A stretch of 64,000 nt of DNA from assembly GCA_020635235.1 (NCBI GenBank), contig JACKAF010000001.1:731215-795214 (forward strand). Reading direction: 5' to 3'. This DNA is from Pseudobdellovibrionaceae bacterium (lineage in GTDB: Bacteria > Bdellovibrionota > FAC87 > UBA2466 > JACKAF01). Under the pieces are notes generated by a model that did no database searches, was not told the origin of the DNA, and was given only the letters and a program-made list of their open reading frames with translations. Made by a program: the position numbers and the translations under genes. This document shows, in pieces, positions 35,804 to 45,218 of this stretch. Each line of letters starts with the position of its first letter. Within the stretch, counting starts at the first letter, position 1.

Positions 35804-36418
35804 CTAGGCCGAACCGGCCGGCTGGGCGCCCTCTTCCGGCTTTGCCGGAGGGGTGGGAGCTGCCGGTTTCTTTGGCTTTTTTGCCTTCGGGTTAGGGCTG
35901 AGAGTGAACGAGAGGACGCGCGATTCCATCTTGGCCCGCTGGTCCATCACTCCCGCATCGCCGACCCGTTCCAGAATCTTTTTTACGAGATCGTGGCCGA
36001 TTTCGGTATGCGCCATCTCACGTCCGCGGAAGCGAATGGAGACCTTAACCTTGTTACCTTCTTCTAAAAAGCGCAGGATGTTGCGAACCTTGTAGTCGAT
36101 GTCATGGGTGTCGGTGCGGGGGCGGAACTGCACTTCCTTCAGTGTGGTCACCGCCTGCTTCTTCTTGGCTGCGCTTTTCTTCTTCTTCTGCTCGTACTTA
36201 AATTTCCCGTAGTCGAGGATTTTGCAGACCGGCGGCTTGGCTTTCGGAGAGACTTCGCAAAGGTCGAGACCCAAATTTTGAGCCATTTCCAAAGCTTTCC
36301 GTGTCTCCATGATGCCGAGCTGCGAGCCGTCGGCTCCGATCAAGCGTACTTCACGTACGCGGATTCGGTGGTTGATGCGGATTTCATCCTCTTTTTCTCT
36401 TGGTCTGAAGCGTCTAAT
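35804..36418 (-). CDS. infC: translation initiation factor IF-3, ATT start codon
   Basis: IF-3 binds the 30S subunit and checks start codons. The 204-residue protein begins at ATT 36418 (M-RRFRPREKEDEIRINHRI), with AGGAGG eight bases upstream. No ATG or GTG is suitably placed; the ATG inside the spacer belongs to the end of thrS. An ATT start is the known autoregulatory trait of infC. Domains: N-terminal with EVRLIGADGSQLGI, linker, C-terminal with KVRNILRFLEEGNKVKVSIR. The tail is extended by about 25 Lys/Pro/Ala-rich residues. The start overlaps the thrS stop. Confidence 0.93.
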   Translation of the reverse strand: MRRFRPREKEDEIRINHRIRVREVRLIGADGSQLGIMETRKALEMAQNLGLDLCEVSPKAKPPVCKILDYGKFKYEQKKKKSAAKKKQAVTTLKEVQFRPRTDTHDIDYKVRNILRFLEEGNKVKVSIRFRGREMAHTEIGHDLVKKILERVGDAGVMDQRAKMESRVLSFTLSPNPKAKKPKKPAAPTPPAKPEEGAQPAGSA

Positions 36419-38348
36419 GGTCCATTCCTCCTGGAACAAGTTGGGGTGATAAGTAGTCCTTGAACGCATCCAGGCTGAGGTTTTGCAAATTTTCGCCGTC
36501 AGACTTTCGGACGGCGAGGACTTTTGCCTCCTCTTCTTTTTTTCCCAGTATCACCATCAAGGGGATGCGCTTGAGTTGGGCCTCACGAATCTTGTAACCC
36601 AGCTTTTCATTGCGGGTATCCAGTTCGTATCGAACGCCCAAATTTTCCAAAAACTTTCCGACTTCTTCTGCGTACGGAATCTGCTCGCCCGTCAGGCTGA
36701 TAACGATCGCCTGTGTCGGCGCCAGCCAAAGCGGCAAATGGCCGCCATGGTGCTCAATCAGAATTCCCAAAAACCGTTCGAAGCTTCCCAAAACTGCGCG
36801 GTGGATCATCACGGGGCGTTTGGATTGCCCATCGGAATCGACGTAGTCCAGATCAAAACGCTCAGGCAGGTTCGGATCGTATTGTATGGTTCCACACTGC
36901 CAGCGGCGGTTCAGGCTGTCGCGCACGTGAAACTCGATCTTCGGTCCATAGAAGGCGCCCTCGCCATCGAGTACTTCATACTCGGCGCCGGCCTTTTTAA
37001 GACAATTTGCAAGAACTCCAATGGAACGTTCCCACATTTCGTCGGTTCCCAAGGAGCTGGGAGGACGAGTAGCAAGCTTAATCTCCACGTCGTCAAAACC
37101 TACGGCCTTGTAGATGCGCAGGGTGTGATCGAGCGTCCGCTGGACCTCATCCGCGACCTGGTCCTCAGTACAAAAAACGTGTCCATCATCGATGCTAAAG
37201 GTACGGGTTCTAAAAAGCCCGTGTGTCACCCCGGCGCGCTCATCACGGTGTACCTTGGTGAACTCAGCGAACCGGATGGGCAGCTCACGGTAGCTGTGCT
37301 TCTTTGTCTTGAAGAAAGCGGCGTGTCCCGGGCAGTTCATGGGCTTTAGGCCCATCCAGTTTTCTTCGGCATCCGTGTGGTGGTGGCCGGTGACAAACAT
37401 GTTTTCCTTGAAGTGCTCCCAATGGCCGCTGGTTTTCCACAAATCGACCGTCATGAGCTGCGGGCAGCTGACTTCCTGGTAGCCCAGGGCTTTCATTTCC
37501 TTTCGAACAAATTCCAGTAGCGTCAGGTACAAGGTTGTACCTTTGGGTTGGAAAAATGCCATGGCCGGTGAAATGGGAAGGAAACTGAAGAGCTCCATCT
37601 CGGGGCCAAGTTTACGGTGATCGCGGCGTTTGGCTTCCTCCAGTCTATGGAGGTGCTCGTCCAAGGACTTTTGATCCGGGAAGGCAGTGCCGTAGATGCG
37701 TTGGAGCATCTCATTGTGTTCGTCCCCGCGCCAATAGGCCCCGGCGACCGAAAGGAGTTTGAATTTTCCTAATCGACCGAGGTTCGGGACGTGCGGCCCG
37801 CGGCACAGATCGACGAAATCCCCCTGCTGATAGGTCGTGATCGTCTCCGAGGCATCTAAATCGCGAATAATCTCAGCTTTGTAGAGCTCTCCCTGATCCT
37901 TGAAAAAACTGACGGCGTCGTCCCGTTTCCACACCTTTCGGGTAACCGGGTAGTCGCGCTTTGCTATCTCCTGCATCCGCTTTTCGAGCTTTGCCAGGTC
38001 GTCCGGCGTGAATTGGTCGGAATAGGAGATATCGTAGTAGAAACCGTCTTCGGTGACTGGGCCGATCGTGATTTGCGACTTCGGGTAGAGCTCCTTGACC
38101 GCATGGGCCAAAAGGTGAGCTGTCGAGTGGCGCAGGATTTCCAGGCCCTCTGCACTGTCTCTGGTAATCACCTTGAACTGGACATCTTCCTCTATGGGGA
38201 GCGTCAAATCCACCGTGTTGCCGTTGAGCACCGCGGCGAGCGCGTCCTTTTCCAATCGCCGCCCTAGAGTCTTTAAGACGTCCAGGGAGGTGACGCCGCG
38301 CTCAAACTCCCTCTGAGTTCCATCTGGTAAAGTAATATGAACTTTCAT
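36414..38348 (-). CDS. thrS: threonyl-tRNA synthetase
   Basis: A 644-residue class II synthetase. Order: TGS domain (MKVHITLPDGTQREF), the second additional/editing domain with HSTAHLLAHAVKEL, the catalytic core with MNCPGHAAFFKT and REL..RFAEF, motif 2 FRTRTFSIDDGHVFC, motif 3 HRAVLGSFERFLGILIEH, and the C-terminal anticodon domain. Zinc ligands are expected at the Cys of MNCPGH and two His further on. It is the first gene of the translation operon. Confidence 0.97.
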   Translation of the reverse strand: MKVHITLPDGTQREFERGVTSLDVLKTLGRRLEKDALAAVLNGNTVDLTLPIEEDVQFKVITRDSAEGLEILRHSTAHLLAHAVKELYPKSQITIGPVTEDGFYYDISYSDQFTPDDLAKLEKRMQEIAKRDYPVTRKVWKRDDAVSFFKDQGELYKAEIIRDLDASETITTYQQGDFVDLCRGPHVPNLGRLGKFKLLSVAGAYWRGDEHNEMLQRIYGTAFPDQKSLDEHLHRLEEAKRRDHRKLGPEMELFSFLPISPAMAFFQPKGTTLYLTLLEFVRKEMKALGYQEVSCPQLMTVDLWKTSGHWEHFKENMFVTGHHHTDAEENWMGLKPMNCPGHAAFFKTKKHSYRELPIRFAEFTKVHRDERAGVTHGLFRTRTFSIDDGHVFCTEDQVADEVQRTLDHTLRIYKAVGFDDVEIKLATRPPSSLGTDEMWERSIGVLANCLKKAGAEYEVLDGEGAFYGPKIEFHVRDSLNRRWQCGTIQYDPNLPERFDLDYVDSDGQSKRPVMIHRAVLGSFERFLGILIEHHGGHLPLWLAPTQAIVISLTGEQIPYAEEVGKFLENLGVRYELDTRNEKLGYKIREAQLKRIPLMVILGKKEEEAKVLAVRKSDGENLQNLSLDAFKDYLSPQLVPGGMDH

Positions 38349-38462
38349 GAATGCATTAACCGCATCAGCTGAGCCGAAGCCAAAATCATGACGCGCTTGT
38401 AGTGGAGGTTAGGCAAAGGAAGGGCGAATTTTGCAGAATGGTTCGCTGCATACTAGCTAAAA

Positions 38463-38490
38463 AATATAGCGTAACGCGTCCCGAAAGCAA
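38463..38490 (-). promoter_or_regulatory. promoter of the thrS-merR operon
   Basis: On the minus strand TTGCTT (38490-38485) and TATATT (38468-38463) are 16 bases apart. Transcription would start near 38456, about 108 bases ahead of the thrS ATG. I saw no T-box or tRNA-Thr-like structure in the leader. Confidence 0.45.
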
Positions 38491-38537
38491 GACCAAAAAA
38501 CCCGCGAAGCAAGTGTGATTCTTGCGGTTGCTAGCGA

Positions 38538-38543
38538 TATAAT
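38538..38543 (+). promoter_or_regulatory. TATAAT box upstream of the envelope cluster
   Basis: A perfect TATAAT lies 75 bases before the ATG at 38618, in the divergent region with thrS. The hexamer 17 bases upstream (GTGATT) is a poor -35, so the site is only suggestive. It would serve the whole 38618-47375 cluster. Confidence 0.3.
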
Positions 38544-38617
38544 AATACTTGGCGTTCCAGACTTAGGGGTTCCTGTGGGAGATGGGTGGCGCGCCGCTCC
38601 AATAACTCTTTATTTTT

Positions 38618-39307
38618 ATGCATTTATCAAAACAACTCTTCCTTGGTATCGCTACCATCTTCGTGTGCTTTTGCACGCTCGGGTTGGCAGACGAAAACCT
38701 CATCGAAAAGCAACTCGAAGAGATCGGGACCATTCCCAACCGTGAGGTCATTGCGGTTCAAAAGAAATACACCCGCAAAGACTGGCGCCATGAACTTACT
38801 CCGGTTTCCTTAGGAGGCATTCCCTTCGGAACGGTTAGGCGCACGCTAACGAGCGGTCTCGGCTACACCTTGCACTGGAGCGACGCCTTCGCGACCGAAG
38901 CCAATTTTATCTATACTAAGAATTTTCTTAGCAGCTTTACGGACGACATCAACAACAACAACCCCAGCCCGAACATTCGGCCACAGATACAGAACTTGGT
39001 TCTTGTGGGCAGTGCCGGGATTCAATTCACGCCCTGGTACGGAAAAATGGCGACGTTCTCCCGTTGGATTGTTTATGTCGAACCCTTTTTGGCCTTAGGC
39101 GTGGGAATAGCAAAAACCGACTTACGAGATTATTTCACTTTCTATCCCGGAATTGGCATCCGAGCCTTTTTTAGAGAGTGGGTTTCGCTTCGAATTGATT
39201 TTAGAAACTACATCTACCAGGAAACAAGTTCCGACGGCACGAGCCTAAGGAGCAATTTTACGATTTCTGCCTCGCTAAGTTTCTGGCTACCAAAAATGCC
39301 TGGATGA
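38618..39307 (+). CDS. outer-membrane beta-barrel protein of the Glt/Nfs-like cluster
   Basis: A 229-residue exported protein, signal peptide residues 1-24 (ending LGLA). The middle and C-terminal parts alternate hydrophobic and polar residues in beta-strand fashion (LTSGLGYTLHWSDAF, FFREWVSLRIDFRNYIY, FTISASLSFWL). It fits the outer-membrane barrel family found in myxobacterial and Bdellovibrio gliding/envelope clusters, corresponding to GltA/GltB-type subunits. The TPR genes that follow overlap it (ATGA), supporting one complex. Confidence 0.75.
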   Translation: MHLSKQLFLGIATIFVCFCTLGLADENLIEKQLEEIGTIPNREVIAVQKKYTRKDWRHELTPVSLGGIPFGTVRRTLTSGLGYTLHWSDAFATEANFIYTKNFLSSFTDDINNNNPSPNIRPQIQNLVLVGSAGIQFTPWYGKMATFSRWIVYVEPFLALGVGIAKTDLRDYFTFYPGIGIRAFFREWVSLRIDFRNYIYQETSSDGTSLRSNFTISASLSFWLPKMPG

Positions 39308-40779
39308 AAACTATGAAGCCATCACTAAAGCAATACTCCGTTGGGTTGCTGCTGGTGCTAAGCCTTTCGATCAGCGCTCAAGCCGCCTCCGACTCTTTGG
39401 AACGAGGGAAGCGAGCGTTTGAATCAGGGAAAATGCGCGACGCCGTTACGTATTTCGATCAAGCCATCCTGAGTGCGCGATCCGTAAGTGATCGTAACCT
39501 GAGCTACTACTACCAAGGCTTGGCGCTGTTCGAGATGGGCTATTACTTTTCTGCGTACCGCTCGTTCCGGATGGTATTGCTAAAGCCCGATCCGAAGAAT
39601 AAACCCGTTTACGGGAAAGCCATCAAGAATGCGGTCGTGATCATGGACCGACTTAACCTGGTGGATCGGGTTGGAAAGCTCGTCGTAAAACTTCCTGGGG
39701 CCTACATCCCGCAGGAACTTAACCACATGGTGCACTATGCCGCCGGAGTCCACCACTACAGCGAGAACAATTTTAGTGCTGCCGAAAGCCGCTTAAAGTC
39801 GGTAAATCCGGAAAGTCAGTTCTATCTCAAAGCGCTCTTCTACCTCGGTGTAATCGCCACACGTAAGAAGGACTACAATGATGCCATCGTCTACTTCAAC
39901 AAAGTAGCGCAGCTCTCCTCTAATAGAAGAGGTTCGGAAGTGATGGAGGATCTCGCGAAGCTAAATCTCGCCCGATCCCTGTATTCCCGAGGAAAGCTGG
40001 AAGCGTCCATTGAGGCCTTCGCACGGTTTACGAGTGGATCGCCTTTTTGGCTGGATGTTCTGCTAGAAGCGAGCTGGCCCTTGATGCGCATGAATGACTC
40101 GACAGTTTCGCTTGGTAACCTGCACACGTTAACTTCACCCTTTTACCGAGAAAGCCTCGTGGGCGAGGCCTACGTGCTAAAGGCAACAATTTTATTTGCT
40201 CTCTGTAAGTATGAAGAGATGCGCCGTACGTTGAATGACTTTTTTGAAATTTACGATCCCATTCTCCGCGCCATGGAAAAGGAAAAAGGAGTTCTGGATA
40301 GCCCTATGGCCTTTTTCAACGCCTACACACGAAAAGCCGGGCTCAACCGGGCGTATGTCAGCGTTATCGATCGCGACCCGGGTATCAGTCATGATCTAAA
40401 GGTAAGAGAGTTGCTTCAGGAAGAGCGGATGCGTCTCGGTGTTTTTGCCCGGATGAAAACTATCAATGCGATCAAAGAGACTCTGGATAAAGTCATTGGA
40501 TATATCAGCACCAGAGTGGGCAAAGACCTCATGTCGATACACTCTCGACACCTTCGTCAGCTAGTAGCGCAGCGGGAACAAGCTAACTACCTCAAGGTAG
40601 AGATCATCACTGGTGAGAAAGAGCTTATCGAAAAGAGCAAAGGCTTACCGGCAAAGAGAGTCACCGACGTAGAAACCAAAGTTTTTGCCGGGTATCACTA
40701 CTGGCCCTTTCAGGGAGAATACTGGGAAGATGAGCTTGGAAGTTATGTCTACACAACAGAAAGTTCTTGCGTCGATTAA
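39304..40779 (+). CDS. periplasmic TPR protein, GltC-like by position
   Basis: A 491-residue exported protein. Signal peptide ends near AQAA (residue 28). Several TPR-like helix pairs follow (ERGKRAFESGKMRDAVTYFD, ALFYLGVIATRKKDYNDAIV, LAKLNLARSLYSRGKLEASI). The C-terminus ends with an aromatic block (YHYWPFQGEYWEDELGSY) that looks like a conserved docking motif. Start overlaps the barrel gene as ATGA. The next gene starts inside its last codons. Partner role inferred from order: barrel, TPR, large TPR, TPR lipoprotein, FHA-TonB. Confidence 0.7.
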   Translation: MKTMKPSLKQYSVGLLLVLSLSISAQAASDSLERGKRAFESGKMRDAVTYFDQAILSARSVSDRNLSYYYQGLALFEMGYYFSAYRSFRMVLLKPDPKNKPVYGKAIKNAVVIMDRLNLVDRVGKLVVKLPGAYIPQELNHMVHYAAGVHHYSENNFSAAESRLKSVNPESQFYLKALFYLGVIATRKKDYNDAIVYFNKVAQLSSNRRGSEVMEDLAKLNLARSLYSRGKLEASIEAFARFTSGSPFWLDVLLEASWPLMRMNDSTVSLGNLHTLTSPFYRESLVGEAYVLKATILFALCKYEEMRRTLNDFFEIYDPILRAMEKEKGVLDSPMAFFNAYTRKAGLNRAYVSVIDRDPGISHDLKVRELLQEERMRLGVFARMKTINAIKETLDKVIGYISTRVGKDLMSIHSRHLRQLVAQREQANYLKVEIITGEKELIEKSKGLPAKRVTDVETKVFAGYHYWPFQGEYWEDELGSYVYTTESSCVD

Positions 40780-43700
40780 TTTGCGGGCGGCCGCCCTTCT
40801 TTTGATCCTTCTTGCATCGGGTTTAGCCACCGCCAAGGAAGAAGAATATTTCTCTTTGCCGCCGAGCAAGGAAAATCTTTTGATTCCACAGGCGAATCTT
40901 ACCTTCAGCGGGAAGAAGTTTTCGATCGCTGCTGGTAAGCGGCAGGCCCTGAGCCCTTCTGTCGATACGCAAAAGTATCTGTTTGAAAAGCAGACATTTT
41001 TGACGGCTCGACGGGATCAAGCGATCAAGCTACTGCGGCAAGAGTTAGCGTCCGGTTACGCAAAAAACCGAGACAATGTTCTGCTTCGCCTTGGCCAGCT
41101 TTACACAGAAAAGTACATGGAGCTCAATTTTCATGAGCTTGAAATGTACAACACCCAGCTCGAGGAATTCGACAAAGCAAAGGCCGCGGGGGAAAAGGGG
41201 AAGAAGGCGCCCAAGCTTGATACCCGCCGCTCTAAGCGGTACCTAACGCGCGCTCTGGAAACCCTTACCCGACTCGAACGCGAATACCCGAAACACCCTC
41301 GAATGGATGAGGTTCTATACTTTTTGGGCTTCGTAAATCTTGAATTTGGTCGGACACAAAAAGGTGCATCCTACCTCGAACGCCTTGTTCGCTCTTACCC
41401 GAAAAGTCGAAAATACGATGAGGCGATCCTGGTTCTGGCCGATTTCTATTTTGACAACCAGAAGTTCGCGCAAGCTTTGACTAAGTACCAGACGATTCTT
41501 CGTAAGAGAGATTCGGATCTCGCAGACTACGCCCTCTACAAGATCGCGTGGTGTCAGCTGAACCTTGGGCAATCCTCGCAAGCACTGGCGAACATGCAAA
41601 AGGTCGTGGAAAAGCTTGAGGGATCTAAAGAGAAACTAAAATTCAATTTGCGCGAGCAGGCGGTAAATGATCTGGCTTTATTCTACGCGGATGCCGGAAA
41701 AGTCGATGAAGCTTTTAACTATTATAAGAAGGTGTTGGGCGAGGAGCAGGCCTACGAGAAACTGAAGCTTATCGCTGAGTCGGTTCACAACCGCGCTCAG
41801 GGCAACGCTTCGATTCAGGCGCATAAAAAACTACTTAGCAAGTTCGACGACTCGCTCGAGGGGCCTGAGTATGCGATGAAGATTTACGAATCGCACATGC
41901 GCCAGAGCGAAAACAAAGAGGCAGTCGCTGGCCTAGTCGCCGCTCTACAGAAGTATGGCGAGGAATCTGATTGGGCACGACGTTGGCTGTCAAAAGATGA
42001 AGACGCGGCGAAAGAGAAGCTTGAGTCACTGCGCAAAGACAGCACCAATGCGGCGTACTTTTTCCACAGGACCGCACAGAAATCTAAAAAGAAATTCTTC
42101 TACGGCTATGGATTAGAACTCTACGATGCGGTCGCCAAGGCCTTTCCAAGTCATCCGGACAGGCGCAAGCTTGTTTTCTATCAGGCTGAGATTCTCTACC
42201 AACAGGGCAAATTCTTGCCTGCTGCGGATCGTTACATGGTGATCGCCAAAAATCCTCCTAAGGATAAGCTCGCGGAAGAAGCCGCTTACAATGCCCTTTT
42301 GGCGGTGGATCAACTGACTGCCAACTCCAAAATCAAACGCTTCACTAAACAAGAGAGGCAGGAAAACAAGTTCGAGAGAATGGAGATCCCTGAGGGCGAA
42401 AAAAGGTTTATCGAGGTTTCCGAGTTCTATCTCGCCAACTATTCAAAGTTTAAGCGGTCGGTAGATGTGAAGTTCCGCATCGCAGGAATTTACTACCGTT
42501 ACCACCATTTCGATAAGGCCGCTCCTATTTTCAAAGAGATCTCGACCAAATATCCCAAGCACAAGAACGCGGTGACATCAGCGCACCTCTTATTGGATAT
42601 CTATAATATTAACAAGGATTATGCCTCACTCGGAGTGGCGGCAGGCTCCTTTGCGAACGAGTCCGAATTGGGTGACAATAAGTTCCGTACTGAAATGCGG
42701 ACTTTCCAAGATCAAATCGGTTTTAAGACCATCGAGCAGTTTGAAAAGGATCAGGATTGGGAAAAAGCGGGGGATGCCTACTACAATTATTACCGCTCTA
42801 ATCCCAAAGGTAAGTTGGCGGAGCAGGCGTTGTACAACTCTGTAGTAACTTACGAAAAAACGAAGAATGTGGCTCGACAATCGGAAGTCACAAAACTCTT
42901 CATGCAAAAGTATCCGAATCACCCGTACAATACCCGACTGACTTTGCTTCAGGCGAAGAAGTCCGAGGAAGGCTACGACTTCGAGACGGCCCAGTCTTTG
43001 TACGAGCGTTTCGCTGAAAAGAGTCCCAAGGACCCGCAAGCTAAGAGTGCCTTATACAATGCCGCTATTTTCGCGGAGGTGCTGGGCCAAAATACCAAGG
43101 CGCTGAACTTGTACAACAAGTATCTATCGATGGCACGTCCAAGTGCTAAAGAGCGCAAAGACATCCAACTTTCCGAGGCGGAGCTCTATCGCAAAACTGG
43201 AAACTGGAGAAAAGTTGCTGAAATCTATTCCCAACTTTCTAACCAGGCGGCGACGCTTGCGGAACGAGTCGGTCTGTTGGGCCGGCTGGCAGATCTTTAC
43301 GGTACCTATGGACGCAAGCGCGATCGAGAGCAAACCTTGGCAAAGATTGGGAGCATCACGCGCGGACAGAACAGCTTGAGTAGTTTTGGTTCGGATGCGA
43401 AGTACGTCGCTGAAGCAAACTTCGTAAAGGTTGAACCGCAAAAGGCCTCTTATGAGAAGCTCAAGTTGCGGTTGCCGCCGACCCGGTTGGTAAACAACCT
43501 AAAACAAAAACAGGCCGCGCTGAGAAAGCTCGATGCTGACTACGAGAAGATCGTTGCTCTGGGAGAGCCCGAGTGGGGTGTTGCCGCTCTTTCTGAGCGT
43601 GCCATGGCCTACGCCGATTTTGTGAAGGCCTACCGCGCTATTGAAATTCCCAAGGCGTATAAAGGCGCGCAACGCAAAGAACTCGAGGGGCAACTCAAGA

Positions 43701-43918
43701 CCTTGGAAGCTGAATTTGTGTCTCCTTTCGAGGCGCGCGCCAAGGAGCTGGCGCAGCTGTGCAAGACCAAAGCTGTCGAGTTTCACGTGGCGTCCAATTA
43801 TGTGAACAAGTGCCGGACGTATCTGGCTCAGAATGACAAGGACGTCACACCCTCCGGGCTCCTGCCGCAACCGGCGTACTGGACGACCCGATGGGGGAAT
43901 TTAGGGGGTACTTTCTAA
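40745..43918 (+). CDS. large periplasmic TPR protein, GltD/AgmU-like
   Basis: A 1057-residue exported protein made almost wholly of TPR-like repeats, such as MDEVLYFLGFVNLEFGRTQK, ADYALYKIAWCQLNLGQSSQ and SALYNAAIFAEVLGQNTKAL. Signal segment AAALLLILLASGLATA (residues 14-29). The start is uncertain: ATG 40745 is used here; ATG 40730 is equally close to a purine-rich site. Size and position match the large TPR subunit GltD of the Myxococcus gliding machine. Overlaps the preceding gene by 35 bases and the next by one base (TAATG). Confidence 0.75.
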   Translation: MSTQQKVLASINLRAAALLLILLASGLATAKEEEYFSLPPSKENLLIPQANLTFSGKKFSIAAGKRQALSPSVDTQKYLFEKQTFLTARRDQAIKLLRQELASGYAKNRDNVLLRLGQLYTEKYMELNFHELEMYNTQLEEFDKAKAAGEKGKKAPKLDTRRSKRYLTRALETLTRLEREYPKHPRMDEVLYFLGFVNLEFGRTQKGASYLERLVRSYPKSRKYDEAILVLADFYFDNQKFAQALTKYQTILRKRDSDLADYALYKIAWCQLNLGQSSQALANMQKVVEKLEGSKEKLKFNLREQAVNDLALFYADAGKVDEAFNYYKKVLGEEQAYEKLKLIAESVHNRAQGNASIQAHKKLLSKFDDSLEGPEYAMKIYESHMRQSENKEAVAGLVAALQKYGEESDWARRWLSKDEDAAKEKLESLRKDSTNAAYFFHRTAQKSKKKFFYGYGLELYDAVAKAFPSHPDRRKLVFYQAEILYQQGKFLPAADRYMVIAKNPPKDKLAEEAAYNALLAVDQLTANSKIKRFTKQERQENKFERMEIPEGEKRFIEVSEFYLANYSKFKRSVDVKFRIAGIYYRYHHFDKAAPIFKEISTKYPKHKNAVTSAHLLLDIYNINKDYASLGVAAGSFANESELGDNKFRTEMRTFQDQIGFKTIEQFEKDQDWEKAGDAYYNYYRSNPKGKLAEQALYNSVVTYEKTKNVARQSEVTKLFMQKYPNHPYNTRLTLLQAKKSEEGYDFETAQSLYERFAEKSPKDPQAKSALYNAAIFAEVLGQNTKALNLYNKYLSMARPSAKERKDIQLSEAELYRKTGNWRKVAEIYSQLSNQAATLAERVGLLGRLADLYGTYGRKRDREQTLAKIGSITRGQNSLSSFGSDAKYVAEANFVKVEPQKASYEKLKLRLPPTRLVNNLKQKQAALRKLDADYEKIVALGEPEWGVAALSERAMAYADFVKAYRAIEIPKAYKGAQRKELEGQLKTLEAEFVSPFEARAKELAQLCKTKAVEFHVASNYVNKCRTYLAQNDKDVTPSGLLPQPAYWTTRWGNLGGTF

Positions 43919-44787
43919 TGAAGTATGCAGCGTTACTCTGTTTGGGGATATTGGCTGCTTGCGCGAGCGCACCTACGGGTACTGGCACCGCCTCAAATTC
44001 CGGCACAAAGGCCGAGCCCATGCGCTACCTCGCGTGGCTTGAGGGGAGCTATTCCACTAGCTACCGAGCCGATCGGCGTATGGTGTTGGAACGTCTGGAA
44101 AGCCTGAAGGCGGTTTCGGAAACAGATACGGATACGTATCTTGAGTACCTGTCGTTGCTAGATGCGGCGGGGCGCACGAACGAAGCGGGTACCAAGATTA
44201 AGGCCTTTCTTCAGAAGAACCCGCAGGAAACCCGGGCGGCGTTTTTGCTGGGAGTTTTTCACTTGCGCCGCAACCGCAAGGATCTGGCCAAGTATTTTTT
44301 CGAGAAACTTGAAAAGGACAGTCGCTTTGCCTGGAAGTCGATGCTTCTCAACAATCTGGGCATGATGGCACTGAAAGAAGGGGAGCGGTTTCGCGCGATC
44401 GACTACTTCGAAAAAGCGGCCGACGCCGAGCCTGCGATTGCCGCGCCACTCGTCAATTTGGGAGCCCTATATCTGGAGAGCGCCAGTTACGCGGATGCCG
44501 AGCGGGCTTTCTTGCGCGCCTTGGATCGGGACAAGGGCTTTGAGGACGCGGTTTTGGGCCGGGGAGCGGCCCTCGAGGCATTGGGGCAGTTTGATTCGGC
44601 GCGATCCGCCTATGAAAGCTTTCTAAGTCAGCACCCCAATGCGGTGTCTGTTTTGTATAACAACGGGATATTATTGGGGAACCGGCTAAACCAGCCGAAA
44701 CTCGCGGCCGACATGTTGCTGCGCTATGTCCAAGCGGGCGGAAAACAGACCGCAAAAGCTCAGGAACTCATTCAAAAGTGGCGATAA
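43918..44787 (+). CDS. TPR lipoprotein, GltE/AglT-like
   Basis: A 289-residue lipoprotein: signal peptide with lipobox LAAC (Cys17), then about five TPR units (AAFLLGVFHLRRNRKDLAKY, SMLLNNLGMMALKEGERFRA, PLVNLGALYLESASYADAER, VLYNNGILLGNRLNQPKLAA). It is probably held in the outer membrane. Its place after the large TPR gene mirrors gltD-gltE. Start overlaps the previous stop as TAATG. Confidence 0.78.
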   Translation: MKYAALLCLGILAACASAPTGTGTASNSGTKAEPMRYLAWLEGSYSTSYRADRRMVLERLESLKAVSETDTDTYLEYLSLLDAAGRTNEAGTKIKAFLQKNPQETRAAFLLGVFHLRRNRKDLAKYFFEKLEKDSRFAWKSMLLNNLGMMALKEGERFRAIDYFEKAADAEPAIAAPLVNLGALYLESASYADAERAFLRALDRDKGFEDAVLGRGAALEALGQFDSARSAYESFLSQHPNAVSVLYNNGILLGNRLNQPKLAADMLLRYVQAGGKQTAKAQELIQKWR

Positions 44788-44852
44788 GGGATAAAGAGAG
44801 AGGTGTCTTTTTATACTTCTATCGCCTCAGTTCGATGAACTGGAGGTAAGCA

Positions 44853-45167
44853 GTGATTAGAAAACTTGGCTTGTGCATCTTGGTACTCTCGTCACTGCTC
44901 GCACCGCTAGTCTTTGCCGAGAAGGCCAAGACCAAGAGTCGTCGCAGCAAGGGTGATTACGTCATTGAAAAGCGCTCAGACGGGACGACGGTAAAGTATA
45001 AAAAGAAAAACACGTACGACTTTGAAGGGGCCGACATTGAAGGTCTCTTCAAACGACCTAGCGGATCGTATATTTCGAATATCCAGGGGGTCAAAGGTCG
45101 TACAATCATCCGCATCCGCAAGAATTTTGACGCGGAAGTGGTAGATTCAGCAAGAATTCTGCACTAA
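44853..45167 (+). CDS. small exported basic protein of the envelope cluster
   Basis: A 104-residue protein with a signal peptide (LCILVLSSLLAPLVFA) and a mature part rich in Lys/Arg. GGAGG lies before GTG 44853, a good site. The core VKYKKKNTYDFEGADIEGLF followed by VKGRTIIRIRKNFDAEVV suggests a small beta domain. In the order of genes it takes the place of GltF, but sequence similarity cannot be judged by eye. Confidence 0.6.
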   Translation: MIRKLGLCILVLSSLLAPLVFAEKAKTKSRRSKGDYVIEKRSDGTTVKYKKKNTYDFEGADIEGLFKRPSGSYISNIQGVKGRTIIRIRKNFDAEVVDSARILH

Positions 45168-45218
45168 GACTCCTCTCCCTAAAACGGATCAAACCCTTTA
45201 ACCGGTGGGCTTTAGCCT

